From assembly GCF_002911695.1 (NCBI RefSeq), contig NZ_PQBS01000040.1:62001-126000 (forward strand): a DNA stretch of 64,000 nucleotides, given 5' to 3'. The stretch is from Gracilimonas amylolytica. GTDB taxonomy: Bacteria; Bacteroidota; Rhodothermia; Balneolales; Balneolaceae. Shown piece after piece: positions 53,270 to 62,698 of this stretch (position 1 is its first letter; each line of letters begins with the position of its first letter). Position numbers and translations under genes: made by a program. The notes beneath the pieces are model-generated. The model was not told the origin of the DNA. It worked only from the letters and a program-made list of their open reading frames with translations, and did not search any database.

Positions 53270-54489
53270 TCATCATCCATATTCTTCAAGCTATTATTTT
53301 CAGCATCATTGCGCTGTTCATATTTTATGTTTTTACCCTGAGCATTTTTGCTCTTTTCAACAAAAAGAAGAGGGACTTTACGGCTGACAGGTACCGTAAA
53401 TTCGCTATTGTGATTCCCGCTCACAATGAAGAATTACTGATCTCACAAACACTTTACAGTCTGTTTTCACTGATCTACCCAAAGAATAAGTACGAGGTTT
53501 TTGTGATCGCCGATAATTGTACGGATCAAACAGCTCAGATCGCAACAAACATTGGTGCAACCGTTTTAGAGAGAAATCACGAAACCTTAAAAGGAAAAGG
53601 ACATGCATTGAGGTTCGCTTTTTCTGAGATCCTCAATAAAGATGAATTTGAAGGAATTATAGTCTTTGATGCTGACAGTCAGATCTCCGGCAACTATTTG
53701 TGTGTCATGAATCACTACATGGAAAACGGCAGCCGGGTCATACAAAGCAGCGACCTGGTGCAGCCACAACCCGGAGTCTGGAGCAGTGAAATGACGCGGA
53801 TCGGCTTTACCCTATATAATCTTGTCCGACCTTTAGGCAGAAACTTTCTTAAGCTCTCGATGGGTTTAAGGGGTAACGGTATGTGTTTTCATCCTGAGGT
53901 TTTGAAAAACATCCCCTGGAAAGCATACTCACTCACCGAGGATATTGAGTACGGCATCCTGCTGATGCTTAAGGGGGAACACATACAGTTTGCCCCAGAG
54001 GCAACTGTAACTGCAAAAATGCCGGAAAACTCAAAGAATGCTGAATCTCAGCGGGAAAGATGGGAAATAGGACGTTATCCTATCATTGCACGATATAGTA
54101 TCCCTTTGATCAAGAAGTTTTTCCGAACCGGTAAGATCACTTACCTGGATACGTTCACAGACCTTATCATGCCCCCCATGGTAAACCTGATGATCCTGAT
54201 ACTGATCTTTTCGATGCTGAACCTTATCCCGGCCCTTTTTGGCATTGGATCTTTTTTACTCTTCACAGTATTATGGGGAGGTTTATTCCTCCTTTCGATA
54301 ATTCATCTATTGATCGGTTTTAAAGCCGCAGATGTGGATCGGGATCTTTACAAAGCGCTAATTCATGTCCCAAAATACGCTATCTGGAAGCTTATGCTCT
54401 ATCTCAAGGCTTTTAGTAACGGTAAGCAAGAAGATTGGGTACGCACTGCCCGAGAACAGAAGGTGGCTACTGACAGCTCTCAAAGCTAA
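53266..54489 (+). CDS. Processive-type GT2 glycosyltransferase
   Basis: The 407-residue protein has an N-terminal membrane helix, a GT2 domain with VIPAHNEE, the DxD-type FDADSQ, the base region LTEDIEYG and QRERW (QxxRW, typical of processive beta-glycan synthases), then two to three C-terminal helices. It could make a beta-linked chain (cellulose, chitin or mixed type) or a side branch. As the final gene after a GH9 enzyme it resembles a small synthase-hydrolase pair inside a Wzx/Wzy locus. No PilZ domain is present. Confidence 0.9.
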   Translation: MIIIHILQAIIFSIIALFIFYVFTLSIFALFNKKKRDFTADRYRKFAIVIPAHNEELLISQTLYSLFSLIYPKNKYEVFVIADNCTDQTAQIATNIGATVLERNHETLKGKGHALRFAFSEILNKDEFEGIIVFDADSQISGNYLCVMNHYMENGSRVIQSSDLVQPQPGVWSSEMTRIGFTLYNLVRPLGRNFLKLSMGLRGNGMCFHPEVLKNIPWKAYSLTEDIEYGILLMLKGEHIQFAPEATVTAKMPENSKNAESQRERWEIGRYPIIARYSIPLIKKFFRTGKITYLDTFTDLIMPPMVNLMILILIFSMLNLIPALFGIGSFLLFTVLWGGLFLLSIIHLLIGFKAADVDRDLYKALIHVPKYAIWKLMLYLKAFSNGKQEDWVRTAREQKVATDSSQS

Positions 54490-54498
54490 AAATAAATT

Positions 54499-55290
54499 CT
54501 ACTTCCGGGGTGAACCGATAAACAAGTTAACCTTGTATTTCAGGTCTGTACCACTTGATCTATTTGAGTCGTACAGATCCTCAATTTTATTGCATAACAT
54601 GTTCCACTCTTCACCTTCATGAATGAGATAACTCTGGGAATGTGCGCATCCGATCAAAGCCTCTGCATCCATTTTTTGCACATAACTGTACCTAAGCCGT
54701 TCTACATTCCTGAAATAAGGCATCGTCCTGAATTTCCACAGGAATCGGATCCGCCATTTCTTAATAAACCCGGCGGGGAATCCATCATAAGGTGATACAT
54801 GCTCCGTATTTTTATTGGTAGCCTCTTCAATGATCTTCAGGTATTTCCCCGTAAACTCATCCGTCTCATCCCAGTAACTCCATACCAAAGCTAGCTTACC
54901 ACCCGGCTTCAGGATCCGGTTGAACTCTTTAAGGCTTTCCCTGAAATGAAACCAATGAAAGGCCTGAAACGATGATACGATATCGAATGAATTATTTTCT
55001 AATCCGGTGGTTTCTGCAGGAGCTATTACATACTTCACATTTGGGTGTTCTTCAGCAGCCTCGGCCATAGCTTGGTTTGGCTCAACTGCTGTCACCTTAG
55101 CGCCGGTATTGCCTAAAAGTCTGGATGAGATTCCTGTTCCGGCCCCTATATCAGCAACTTGAATTTCATTTTGTCCCCTGAACGACTCAATGATCTTCTC
55201 GATCATTTCCTCGGGATATCCGGATCTGTATTTGGCATACGATTCTGATTTATCTGTAAAAAGCTCTGTGTTTTCTGTCTTAGTACCCAT
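54499..55290 (-). CDS. Class I SAM-dependent methyltransferase (type 11)
   Basis: The 263-residue protein has the SAM-binding motif I VADIGAGTGISSRLLG, an acidic motif (AVEPN), motif III ENNSFDIVSSFQAFHWF and GGKLALVW. The HWF after the central strand is seen in the Crg1/TAM-like group. The substrate is unknown. It faces the GT2 gene end-to-end with 9 bp between stop codons; it is not part of the exopolysaccharide operon. GGAAGG precedes its start. Confidence 0.88.
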   Translation of the reverse strand: MGTKTENTELFTDKSESYAKYRSGYPEEMIEKIIESFRGQNEIQVADIGAGTGISSRLLGNTGAKVTAVEPNQAMAEAAEEHPNVKYVIAPAETTGLENNSFDIVSSFQAFHWFHFRESLKEFNRILKPGGKLALVWSYWDETDEFTGKYLKIIEEATNKNTEHVSPYDGFPAGFIKKWRIRFLWKFRTMPYFRNVERLRYSYVQKMDAEALIGCAHSQSYLIHEGEEWNMLCNKIEDLYDSNRSSGTDLKYKVNLFIGSPRK

Positions 55291-55396
55291 GTTGTTTTAC
55301 CTTCCATTTAAATTCCCCTGTTATTCACTAAATACTACCCACAGCAGCCAATATATATCATTATCAACTGATTTATTCAATCTGCTTTTCTATAAA

Positions 55397-55430
55397 CAAA
55401 AAAAAGGCATCGCTCTGTGCGATGCCTTTA
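55397..55430 (-). terminator. Terminator of the dienelactone hydrolase gene
   Basis: AAAGGCATCGC and GCGATGCCTTT form an 11-bp stem with a 5-nt loop. The long A-run on the left becomes a T-run on the minus strand. Confidence 0.9.
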
Positions 55431-55454
55431 GAAATCAGGATATCATCTTGTTTC

Positions 55455-56273
55455 TTAATCAGAATCTGACTCAAACGTCTCGTTAAAAAATGTCTTCATC
55501 TCTTCCCAGGATAAACTGTCTGCTTCGGCATCGTAAGCAAGAGGCAATTCAAATTTCTGTCCCAAAGAATCAGCCCCCGGGTTTGTAAACGCATGCTGTG
55601 CTCCTTCATAACTGATATACTGGTAATCCGCACTGATGCTTTCATAGGCACCGGTCAGGGTAGATACATGCTCTTCCGTGACCATAGGGTCAGCCGATCC
55701 ATTCAATATCAGTATTCTTGTATCGATACTATCCTCCGGCATCACAGGCAGTTGTAGTCCGGCATGAAAGGCCGCAACTCCATCCAGATCAGCTCCGGAG
55801 TGCGCCATTGCAAGGACCACACTTCCACCAAAGCAATAACCTATCGCCCCGATCTTTTCAGGATCAACATTGTCCTGATCTTTTAATGTTTCCAAAGCGG
55901 CATTAAACCGAGCCTGTGCATTTTCAAAGTTTCCCATCACTTCACCGGAAAACTGCATGGCATCTTCCGGATGGTCTGCTTGTTTTCCATTTCCATACAT
56001 ATCTACAGCAAGAGCTACATAACCCAACTCAGCCAGTTTTTCTGCACTGTTCCGGGCATGCTCATCATGTCCCCACCATTCATGAACAACCAGCATACCG
56101 GGTCTTTTACTGAAATCATTTTCATCCTGAGCAATATACCCGTTCATCGTCAGGCCATCCATTTCATAACTAATCTCCTGCCCTACTACACTGGGACCGG
56201 AATCTCGCGTTTCAGTTTGGGCACACGCACCTAATAATAGGAGTACAAAGGCCATGGTCATAAGTTTTTTCAT
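55455..56273 (-). CDS. Dienelactone hydrolase family lipoprotein
   Basis: The 272-residue alpha/beta-hydrolase carries a lipoprotein signal (VLLLLGAC). The nucleophile is Cys in GYCFGG, the acid is in NGSADPMV and the His in AQHAFTNPG, the dienelactone hydrolase triad. The loop HEWWGHDEHARN is family-typical. It probably cleaves a small ester or lactone at the periplasmic face. The in-frame ATG at 56300 lies 9 codons before the signal peptide; 56273 is preferred. It ends at a strong terminator. Confidence 0.9.
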   Translation of the reverse strand: MKKLMTMAFVLLLLGACAQTETRDSGPSVVGQEISYEMDGLTMNGYIAQDENDFSKRPGMLVVHEWWGHDEHARNSAEKLAELGYVALAVDMYGNGKQADHPEDAMQFSGEVMGNFENAQARFNAALETLKDQDNVDPEKIGAIGYCFGGSVVLAMAHSGADLDGVAAFHAGLQLPVMPEDSIDTRILILNGSADPMVTEEHVSTLTGAYESISADYQYISYEGAQHAFTNPGADSLGQKFELPLAYDAEADSLSWEEMKTFFNETFESDSD

Positions 56274-56356
56274 AGGAATATTTTTTTGGTTTATTATCAA
56301 TTCAACCGTTTAACACTTAGAGCGTTAATAATGTTTCAACCGGTTTGATCTTCTCT

Positions 56357-57655
56357 TCAATCTACAAGGATGAGTTCTTCCTGTGGTTCGACCAAAAAGC
56401 GGGCACCATCTTCAGTGATCACCACCATCTCCTCAACGGATATGGTTTTATAGGTACTATCACTCAACGCCCAGCTGTGAAATCCGTCAAAGGCGAATAC
56501 CATTCCGGGTTTCAGCACTTTTTGTGCTGCAGGACGAATAGAAGGTGACTGTGACCCGCCAAGATTTGGACCGGTGTCGTGGGCAACGTAACCAACCGGG
56601 TGACCGGTACTCCACATCACATATTCTGAATTATTCTTTTCCATCAGTTCTCTTTGGGCAGCATCAACCTCAACGCCTTTAACTCCGGGAGCCATCGCGT
56701 TAAAGGCTGCACGGTTACCTGCCTTCGCTGATTCCCAGTAGAACTGAATATCATCCGGAGCCTGACTTTCACCTTCCTTCAAGACATACGCAAAGCGCTG
56801 AATATCACTCACCCACCTGTCATATAGTTTGATTCCAAAATCCGTTTGTATGACATCTCCCGGCATGATCACCTTTTCGGTAGCATGGGAATGACCACGG
56901 TCCGGTCCCGAATTCACATTGGGATTCTGACTTGGATTCCAGGCATCCTTTACCCCGTACTGCTCCATTTTATTTTTTAGAAAGGCCGCCACTTCTGCAT
57001 CTGTGGTTTCCCTGGGAATGATCATATCATAAGCCTCGATTTCCCATTCTGCTGTCAATTCTGCGGCTCTCGTCATGATCTCAACTTCTTTATCAAGCTT
57101 GACTGACAACCACTCGTAAATGAGTTCTTCCGAAGAGATCAGCTTTTCCGATAACTCCGGTCCCAGTTTTTCCTCCAATTCGACTCTTTGAGTGTAACTC
57201 AGACCATCGGCTTGTGCGTTATTATCAGACGAATTCACAGCTATTGTATTGAATTCGTTACCTCTGATGAACATCACGGCTTCATCAATAGCCGACAGGC
57301 CCCGTTCCACCGGGATCACTTCATCATGGATATCTAACTCACCCAGGGCAGTGGCTTCCCCAACCGGAGAATATACCCGGGAATGAAATCCGGACTCGTC
57401 TTTATAGAATAAAAAAGCCGCCGTGCCGCCTGCATTTTCCCCGCCAATATGATCAGCAATTGGGTCGTTGTTATTTTCCCTGCAGACAACGAGCCAAAGA
57501 TCCACGCCTGCTGCATCCATTGCCTGTGGCAAAAGTGTTGAAATACGTTCTTTTCTGATCTCAGGCCAGGGTGATTCACCCCACTCAACAGTTTCAATAT
57601 TTTCAGGCGCACAAGCTGAGGCAAATAACAAAAGTGAGATGAGATACTTCAACAT
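56357..57655 (-). CDS. M24-family Xaa-Pro aminopeptidase-like lipoprotein
   Basis: The 432-residue protein has a lipoprotein signal (LLLFASAC), a creatinase/prolidase N-terminal domain and a pita-bread M24 domain: TDFG and SDIQR metal Asp residues, TGHPVGYVAHD with the active-site His, and SVEEMVV with the last Glu. The fourth metal ligand, usually Glu in IEPG, is Asp in FAFDGFH. It may still bind two metals, with altered activity. It likely digests Xaa-Pro peptides in the periplasm. Confidence 0.85.
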   Translation of the reverse strand: MLKYLISLLLFASACAPENIETVEWGESPWPEIRKERISTLLPQAMDAAGVDLWLVVCRENNNDPIADHIGGENAGGTAAFLFYKDESGFHSRVYSPVGEATALGELDIHDEVIPVERGLSAIDEAVMFIRGNEFNTIAVNSSDNNAQADGLSYTQRVELEEKLGPELSEKLISSEELIYEWLSVKLDKEVEIMTRAAELTAEWEIEAYDMIIPRETTDAEVAAFLKNKMEQYGVKDAWNPSQNPNVNSGPDRGHSHATEKVIMPGDVIQTDFGIKLYDRWVSDIQRFAYVLKEGESQAPDDIQFYWESAKAGNRAAFNAMAPGVKGVEVDAAQRELMEKNNSEYVMWSTGHPVGYVAHDTGPNLGGSQSPSIRPAAQKVLKPGMVFAFDGFHSWALSDSTYKTISVEEMVVITEDGARFLVEPQEELILVD

Positions 57656-57682
57656 AGGTATGTAATGATTTGGATTGAAGTA

Positions 57683-57714
57683 CGAAGCTACATTATCTGA
57701 TGCATACCTGCCAA
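57683..57714 (-). promoter_or_regulatory. Promoter of the M24-like gene
   Basis: On the minus strand TTG (57714-57712), 21 bp, then TAGCTTCG (57690-57683), close to the TAnnTTTG consensus; the start codon is 28 bp downstream. Confidence 0.5.
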
Positions 57715-57730
57715 TCGTGTTGACCTTGTT

Positions 57731-58255
57731 TTACAGAACTTCGTGAACGTACTCTTTGATCGGGAAAGGTTCAGCCGGAGCCGTTTTTTTCAGGTAAAGC
57801 GGATGATGAGGGTGACCGGCTTTAGAGATCCTCCCTCGTTTAAAAAATGTGCAATCATTGTCCTTCAACACCTCGTAGATATCTCTCAAACATCTTGAAA
57901 GGTAGGGCCTCTTCTCGATGAGTGTTCCCCAGGCACACCAGATATCGGCAGCCACCCCTTTTGTTAAATCTTCAATAACATCCATATTCTTTTGGTGGAT
58001 CTTCTTCTGAAAATGCTGGTGCATCTTATCAGGATTGGTCGCTCTTTGAGGATATAGATTGAACATCAGCCATCCTTCGTATCCATGATCTCTCGCAAAT
58101 CTTGCAACTGAGGCAACCGTCGGATCCAGGTCGTGGGGCTTCGCAGTACTGGGGTTCACCCCAAAGCAGATCAGCGGATTACCTCCTTCCTGCCCCAAAG
58201 AATATCGCGTTAAAGGTTCATCATGATGATAGATCCACTCTCTGTCTGCAAACAT
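57731..58255 (-). CDS. DUF1643 domain protein
   Basis: The 174-residue protein shows the DUF1643 pattern: a start with RYSLG, ICFGVNPSTA, DPTVASVARFA, WLMFNLYPQRATNP and a central WCAWGTLIEKR, with a closing KRGRISKAGHPHHPLYL. The family is of unknown function and is often found near mobile or restriction-related genes, which are not seen here. A perfect TATCTTTG –7 box lies at 58282-58289 on the same strand, without a clear –33 TTG. Confidence 0.88.
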   Translation of the reverse strand: MFADREWIYHHDEPLTRYSLGQEGGNPLICFGVNPSTAKPHDLDPTVASVARFARDHGYEGWLMFNLYPQRATNPDKMHQHFQKKIHQKNMDVIEDLTKGVAADIWCAWGTLIEKRPYLSRCLRDIYEVLKDNDCTFFKRGRISKAGHPHHPLYLKKTAPAEPFPIKEYVHEVL

Positions 58256-58281
58256 AGTAGCTGTTGGTTAAAATTCGGCCT

Positions 58282-58289
58282 CAAAGATA
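58282..58289 (-). promoter_or_regulatory. –7 promoter element of the DUF1643 gene
   Basis: TATCTTTG on the minus strand matches the TAnnTTTG consensus; no TTG is found at the right distance upstream, so the promoter is only half supported. Confidence 0.4.
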
Positions 58290-58395
58290 CAGGCTTTTGT
58301 TACACTCTTAAAACCGATTTTCCTCCGCTATCCCACCCTATCAACTATTCCTGATCGGTCATTCTATCTTCGTCTATTTTTCCATACTTTTTTAT

Positions 58396-59745
58396 ATGGC
58401 TAATACATTGTCAGATCATTTACAGAAACACCTCGAGGAGGTATTGTCCGAGCACTTTAAGGGGGATGACCGGTTCATTATTGGAGTGAGCGGTGGTCCT
58501 GATTCCATGGCACTGCTGTATCTTTTACACAAGCTCAACCGAAATGTATTTGTGGTGCATGTCAATTACGGAAAGCGAGGAACCTCATCTGATAAAGATC
58601 AGGAGCTCGTGGAACAAATGGCATTTTCGTGGGGATTTGAAAGTTGCTCCGTTTCACCTGATCCCTCAGAAGCTAACAATCAAAACTTTCAAAACTGGGC
58701 GCGTGAACAACGTTATCAGTTCTTTCGGGATTTCAAAAAGGATCTGAATGCTGCTGCTATCATTACCGCTCATCACAAAGATGATCAGGTGGAAACCATT
58801 TTCCAGAAGATCCTTCGCGGCAGTGCCCCTACCGCATGGCAGGGAATGCAGGATTGGGACAGTGAAATACTGCGACCATTATTGCCATTTGACAAGGAAC
58901 AGATCCTCACATTCTGTGAATCTGAAGCGGTTCCTTACCGAATGGATGAAAGTAATCTTGACTCTGATTTTGCCCGCAATTTCATTCGAAATGAGCTCTC
59001 ACCTGAGATGGATAGATTTTTCCCGGGGTGGCAACAAAACTTGCTCGACCTCAGTGAATTTGGCTCGGCTTACACTTCGGCGGTTGATCTTGTACTGAAA
59101 AACATGTCCGGTGATCGGTTTCTCGATATACAAAAACTGCAGGAACTTGAACCCGAACTGAAGCGTGCGGTTTTAAAACAATTTCTGGATGATCACGGCC
59201 TTGAAGGTTCCTATTCAAAACAGCAGCTCCTCGATCTGTCGAACATTGGATCATTGCAGACCGGAAAAAGTATTCAATTTGGCAGGCTCAAACTAACACG
59301 CGACCGCGACCTTCTTAGGCTTCATGGCGATACTAATGAGGACTCTTTCGGATCTCATTTAATTGAAAAAGATAAGGTTGAATCCGGGTTTGAGGCCGCT
59401 TTCTTCACGCTCAATATTTCCGAACAGGAACCTCAGTCTCCGAACCTTCGCATGGATGCCTCCAGGCTATCGTGGCCACTTGAGATCAGGCCATGGGAAC
59501 CCGGTGATGCCATTCAGCCACTGGGTATGACGGGATCACAAAACGTATCCGATCATCTTACCAATCGTAAGATCCCCACAATTTTGCGTGAAAAAGCTTT
59601 GGTATTGTGCGGATCAGATAGTACTATTTACGCCATTATTTATCCTGAGAATGCCGATATTAAAGAATTGGGCATGATCTCAGATCTCGTGAAATGCGAA
59701 GACACCACCGAAACCTTTTTGACCATTAATTTTCAGACACCATGA
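58396..59745 (+). CDS. tilS: tRNA(Ile)-lysidine synthase
   Basis: TilS attaches lysine to C34 of tRNA-Ile(CAU), making it read AUA. The 449-residue protein has the N-type ATP pyrophosphatase loop SGGPDS (GVSGGPDSMALLYLLH), the HHxDDQxET motif (AHHKDDQVETIFQKILRG) and a C-terminal TilS substrate-binding domain (RPWEPGDAIQPLGMTGSQNVSDHLTNRKIP). The gene overlaps hpt by 4 bp, an arrangement found in many bacteria. Confidence 0.95.
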   Translation: MANTLSDHLQKHLEEVLSEHFKGDDRFIIGVSGGPDSMALLYLLHKLNRNVFVVHVNYGKRGTSSDKDQELVEQMAFSWGFESCSVSPDPSEANNQNFQNWAREQRYQFFRDFKKDLNAAAIITAHHKDDQVETIFQKILRGSAPTAWQGMQDWDSEILRPLLPFDKEQILTFCESEAVPYRMDESNLDSDFARNFIRNELSPEMDRFFPGWQQNLLDLSEFGSAYTSAVDLVLKNMSGDRFLDIQKLQELEPELKRAVLKQFLDDHGLEGSYSKQQLLDLSNIGSLQTGKSIQFGRLKLTRDRDLLRLHGDTNEDSFGSHLIEKDKVESGFEAAFFTLNISEQEPQSPNLRMDASRLSWPLEIRPWEPGDAIQPLGMTGSQNVSDHLTNRKIPTILREKALVLCGSDSTIYAIIYPENADIKELGMISDLVKCEDTTETFLTINFQTP

Positions 59746-60308
59746 GTTCCAAGTTTTACCAACCTGATACTGTAACCTGCAACGGAGAAACTTTCAAGCT
59801 CTACATCACCAAGGAACAGATCGATGAGCGAATGAATCAGCTTGGCAGTAAACTGGATAAAGATTTCGAAGGAAAGAAGCCGATCTTTATCGGGATCCTG
59901 AACGGTGCCTTTATCTTTCTGGCTGACCTGATGCGCCACGTAAGCATTCCTTGCGAGGTCGATTTTATGAAATTAAGCAGTTATGGAGATGAAAAGGTTT
60001 CTTCCGGTCAGGTAACCGAACTCAAGCATATCGATGCCAAGATCGAAGGCCGCCACGTCATTCTTGTAGAAGATATCGTTGATACCGGGCTGTCTATGAA
60101 TTACATGGTCAAGCGCATCAAAGAGAACAGCCCTGCTTCTGTTTCTGTATGCACATTACTTCACAAGAAAGAGGCTACCAAGCATGATGTCCAACTCGAT
60201 TACGTTGGCTTTGAGATCCCTGATGCATTCGTTTTAGGATACGGATTAGATTATGCTCAGGAAGGCCGGAATCTCTCGCAGATCTACGTCATTGACGACA
60301 AAGGCTGA
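59742..60308 (+). CDS. hpt: Hypoxanthine phosphoribosyltransferase
   Basis: This 188-residue enzyme converts hypoxanthine (and guanine) with PRPP to IMP/GMP. The PRPP-binding loop VILVEDIVDTGLSMNYM, the early GILNGAFIFLADLMR segment and the late VGFEIPDAFVLGYGLDYAQ base-binding region are all present. It is translationally coupled to tilS through an ATGA overlap. Length and motifs are standard. Confidence 0.96.
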   Translation: MSSKFYQPDTVTCNGETFKLYITKEQIDERMNQLGSKLDKDFEGKKPIFIGILNGAFIFLADLMRHVSIPCEVDFMKLSSYGDEKVSSGQVTELKHIDAKIEGRHVILVEDIVDTGLSMNYMVKRIKENSPASVSVCTLLHKKEATKHDVQLDYVGFEIPDAFVLGYGLDYAQEGRNLSQIYVIDDKG

Positions 60309-60378
60309 TCAAAATAATTTCCGGTTATCGTCACTAATAAGGGCTTTGAAATCATCTTCAGGAATTGCCCGGAAAAGG

Positions 60379-60410
60379 TTGCTATTAGTACCCAAAGCTC
60401 GCTATATTTG
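60379..60410 (+). promoter_or_regulatory. Bacteroidota-type promoter of tRNA-Ser
   Basis: TTG (60379-60381), 21 bp, then TATATTTG (60403-60410); the tRNA begins 17 bp downstream, which fits a short leader. Confidence 0.7.
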
Positions 60411-60426
60411 TTGCCCTCCAAAAAAC

Positions 60427-60515
60427 GGAGAGATGGCTGAGTGGCTGAAAGCGCTCCCCTGCTAAGGGAGTATACCTCCAACGAGGTATCGAGGGTTCGA
60501 ATCCCTCTCTCTCCG
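60427..60515 (+). tRNA. tRNA-Ser(GCU)
   Basis: A complete class II tRNA cloverleaf is visible: acceptor stem GGAGAGA/TCTCTCC with discriminator G, anticodon stem CTCCC/GGGAG with loop CTGCTAA and anticodon GCT at 60461-60463, a long variable arm (TACCTC/GAGGTA) and T arm GAGGG-TTCGAAT-CCCTC. It reads AGC/AGU codons. The full CCA is not encoded. The gene lies 12 bp from the end of the convergent cyclase gene. Confidence 0.97.
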
Positions 60516-60526
60516 CATTTTTTATT

Positions 60527-62695
60527 CTATTTCTGCTCCATCACAAATACACCTTTCCAGTTCTCCTCTGGTGGATCTTTTCTCATCTCCTCACAGCGTT
60601 GTATAAATACCCCGGATGGATTGTGTTCATGCAATTCTAACTCCGATGATCGTTTGAATAACGAGATCGCTCTGTCCCAATCCAGTTCTAAGTAGGCTTC
60701 TAATCCTTCCTCAAAAAGGCGATTCCTTTCAAGAAGATCCTCTGATACATGCTCTTTTGATCCCGTCAGTTCATAAACATTCACGGGTTTAGTTTTTCCC
60801 TTCACCACGATCTGATCTAGCTTTCTGAAAATGAGATCATCCTGATAAGACTCTGCTTCCTGTTTGGTCGATTCCGTTACCATGGTTTCCACACCATAGA
60901 ACTGAGCCCCGCTTTCACATCTGGCTGCCAGATTCACGTTATCTCCCATCATGGTATAGTTGAACCGTTTTGAAGATCCCATATTCCCGGTGATCATCAA
61001 CCCTGTATTGATGCCAATGCGCTGCCTCATATTCACCACCAGGTCCGGCCAGCCTTCACTTTCCCACTTTTGGGTTAGTTTCTTCAGTTCAAGTTGCATC
61101 AGGCATGCCGTTTTACAGGCTTTATGGGCGTGACCCTCTGTTTCGACGGGAGCCCCGAAAAAGGAAACAATGGCATCCCCAATATATTTATCCAGCGTGC
61201 CTTCCTGATTGTTGATGATGCCCGTCATCGCATCCAGATATTCATTGATAAGCTTCACCAATTGATCCGGCCTTAATTGTTCTGAAAAGGTTGAAAAAGA
61301 AACGATATCACTAAAAAATGCAGTGATATACACCTCATTCCCACCCAGTTTAGGTTCCTCACCTGAGCTTATCATTTGATCCACAAGTTCCGGGGATACG
61401 TAAGACGAAAACATCCCTTTGATCCTTCTCTTCTCTTTCTGCTCCATATAATATTCATAGCCAACCATCCCGCTTTGAGTTATGGCCAAAGCAAGGATGG
61501 GGCCGGTGAGCATCATTATGATGTTGAATGAAACAAAGGCCCAATAGCTCACACCAAAAAATGCACCGGCCAGGATCAGGGCGAGTACAAACCCGGAAAC
61601 GGCATTAAAATACCGGTTCACAAATCCCAGGATCACACAAAACAAAAACATTATGAGCAATGTGTACCAGTTATTGAATCGGGATAAGTAGTTGTTATCC
61701 AGAATGGTTTGAATGGCATTGGCATGTATCTGATAACCGGGTCGATCGTTATTACCTTCGTTTGCAAATGGAGTGGCATAAAAATCTTTCAATAACGGCA
61801 TGGTAGCCCCCACAAGAACGATCTTATCCTTAAACGCTCCTGCTTCAAGATGCCCAAACTCGGGGTCATCAAAACTGTTAACAGAGGCTCCCAACTCTGA
61901 TTCAAAAACGGTGGTATAGGAAGAGTCGTCAATAACTTCCTCGAACGATACTTCAGGAAAGATGCCTTCAGGACCATAGTAGTTGATCAGAAAGGAATTG
62001 GCACGGTCTTTTGGAACCTGAAACGGCCCTAAGGAAAAGAATTTTGAACGGTTTTCCGGATCAATATCATCCACTTCTTCATAGGAAATTCCCTTGTACT
62101 TCCTTACGACTTCTACGCCGAACCTGTAGTAATCCTCTTCTCTGTGAGTATGGCCAAAGTTATAGGTGCGAACGGCTCCATCCAGATCCGGAAACACCCT
62201 GACCAATCCCGGTTTATTTGGATTCGAATTCAGCAGAACAGAATTTGGAAAGAGGGGTGATATCAATTCAGATACATTGGTTTGTTCGGTCTGCAATTCA
62301 CCCCCGAGAATTACATTTCCGTGCCTCTCAAGCGAAGCCGCAAAGAGTGAGTCGTTCTCGGAGCCATAGGTATCCGGATTATCAAAAATAACATCGAAGG
62401 CAATGACCCTGGCGCCGGCACGGTTTAAATTATCAACCAGTCGGGCATGAAGATTTGTCGGCCAGGGATATTTATAAGGGATCTCTTCATCAGCCTGTTG
62501 ACTTATGGCAACCAGTACGACGGGTGACTCAGACACATCCAATTCACCTCTTAACTCAAACAGCAGATCATGATGCCTGAGTTCAAGCATTTGAACCGGT
62601 TTCATAAAGATCAGAAATACAGACAGCAAAAATGCAGACAGGGCTATAATGATAACCTGAGATGTATGTTTGGTCTGTTTTTTTTCTGCACTCAT
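60527..62695 (-). CDS. CHASE2-domain class III adenylate/guanylate cyclase
   Basis: The 722-residue protein has an N-terminal membrane helix, an extracytoplasmic CHASE2 sensor domain (residues about 40-320, ending in KDKIVLVGAT), three closely spaced helices (about 330-410) and a class III cyclase domain. The catalytic metal Asp residues are in AFFSDIVSFSTFSE and the second in YIGDAIVSFFGAP; RIGINTGLMITGNMGS and NYTMMGDNVNLAARCE complete the active site. It ends with a tetratricopeptide-like helical tail. It makes cAMP (or cGMP) in response to an unknown outside signal. It starts 3 bp after an outer-membrane protein gene, so they share an operon. Confidence 0.93.
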   Translation of the reverse strand: MSAEKKQTKHTSQVIIIALSAFLLSVFLIFMKPVQMLELRHHDLLFELRGELDVSESPVVLVAISQQADEEIPYKYPWPTNLHARLVDNLNRAGARVIAFDVIFDNPDTYGSENDSLFAASLERHGNVILGGELQTEQTNVSELISPLFPNSVLLNSNPNKPGLVRVFPDLDGAVRTYNFGHTHREEDYYRFGVEVVRKYKGISYEEVDDIDPENRSKFFSLGPFQVPKDRANSFLINYYGPEGIFPEVSFEEVIDDSSYTTVFESELGASVNSFDDPEFGHLEAGAFKDKIVLVGATMPLLKDFYATPFANEGNNDRPGYQIHANAIQTILDNNYLSRFNNWYTLLIMFLFCVILGFVNRYFNAVSGFVLALILAGAFFGVSYWAFVSFNIIMMLTGPILALAITQSGMVGYEYYMEQKEKRRIKGMFSSYVSPELVDQMISSGEEPKLGGNEVYITAFFSDIVSFSTFSEQLRPDQLVKLINEYLDAMTGIINNQEGTLDKYIGDAIVSFFGAPVETEGHAHKACKTACLMQLELKKLTQKWESEGWPDLVVNMRQRIGINTGLMITGNMGSSKRFNYTMMGDNVNLAARCESGAQFYGVETMVTESTKQEAESYQDDLIFRKLDQIVVKGKTKPVNVYELTGSKEHVSEDLLERNRLFEEGLEAYLELDWDRAISLFKRSSELELHEHNPSGVFIQRCEEMRKDPPEENWKGVFVMEQK

Positions 62696-62698
62696 AGG

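Noticed and set aside
60427-60515. tRNA-Ser as an integration site for a mobile element
   Set aside because: No integrase, direct repeat of the tRNA 3' end or phage-like genes are present nearby.
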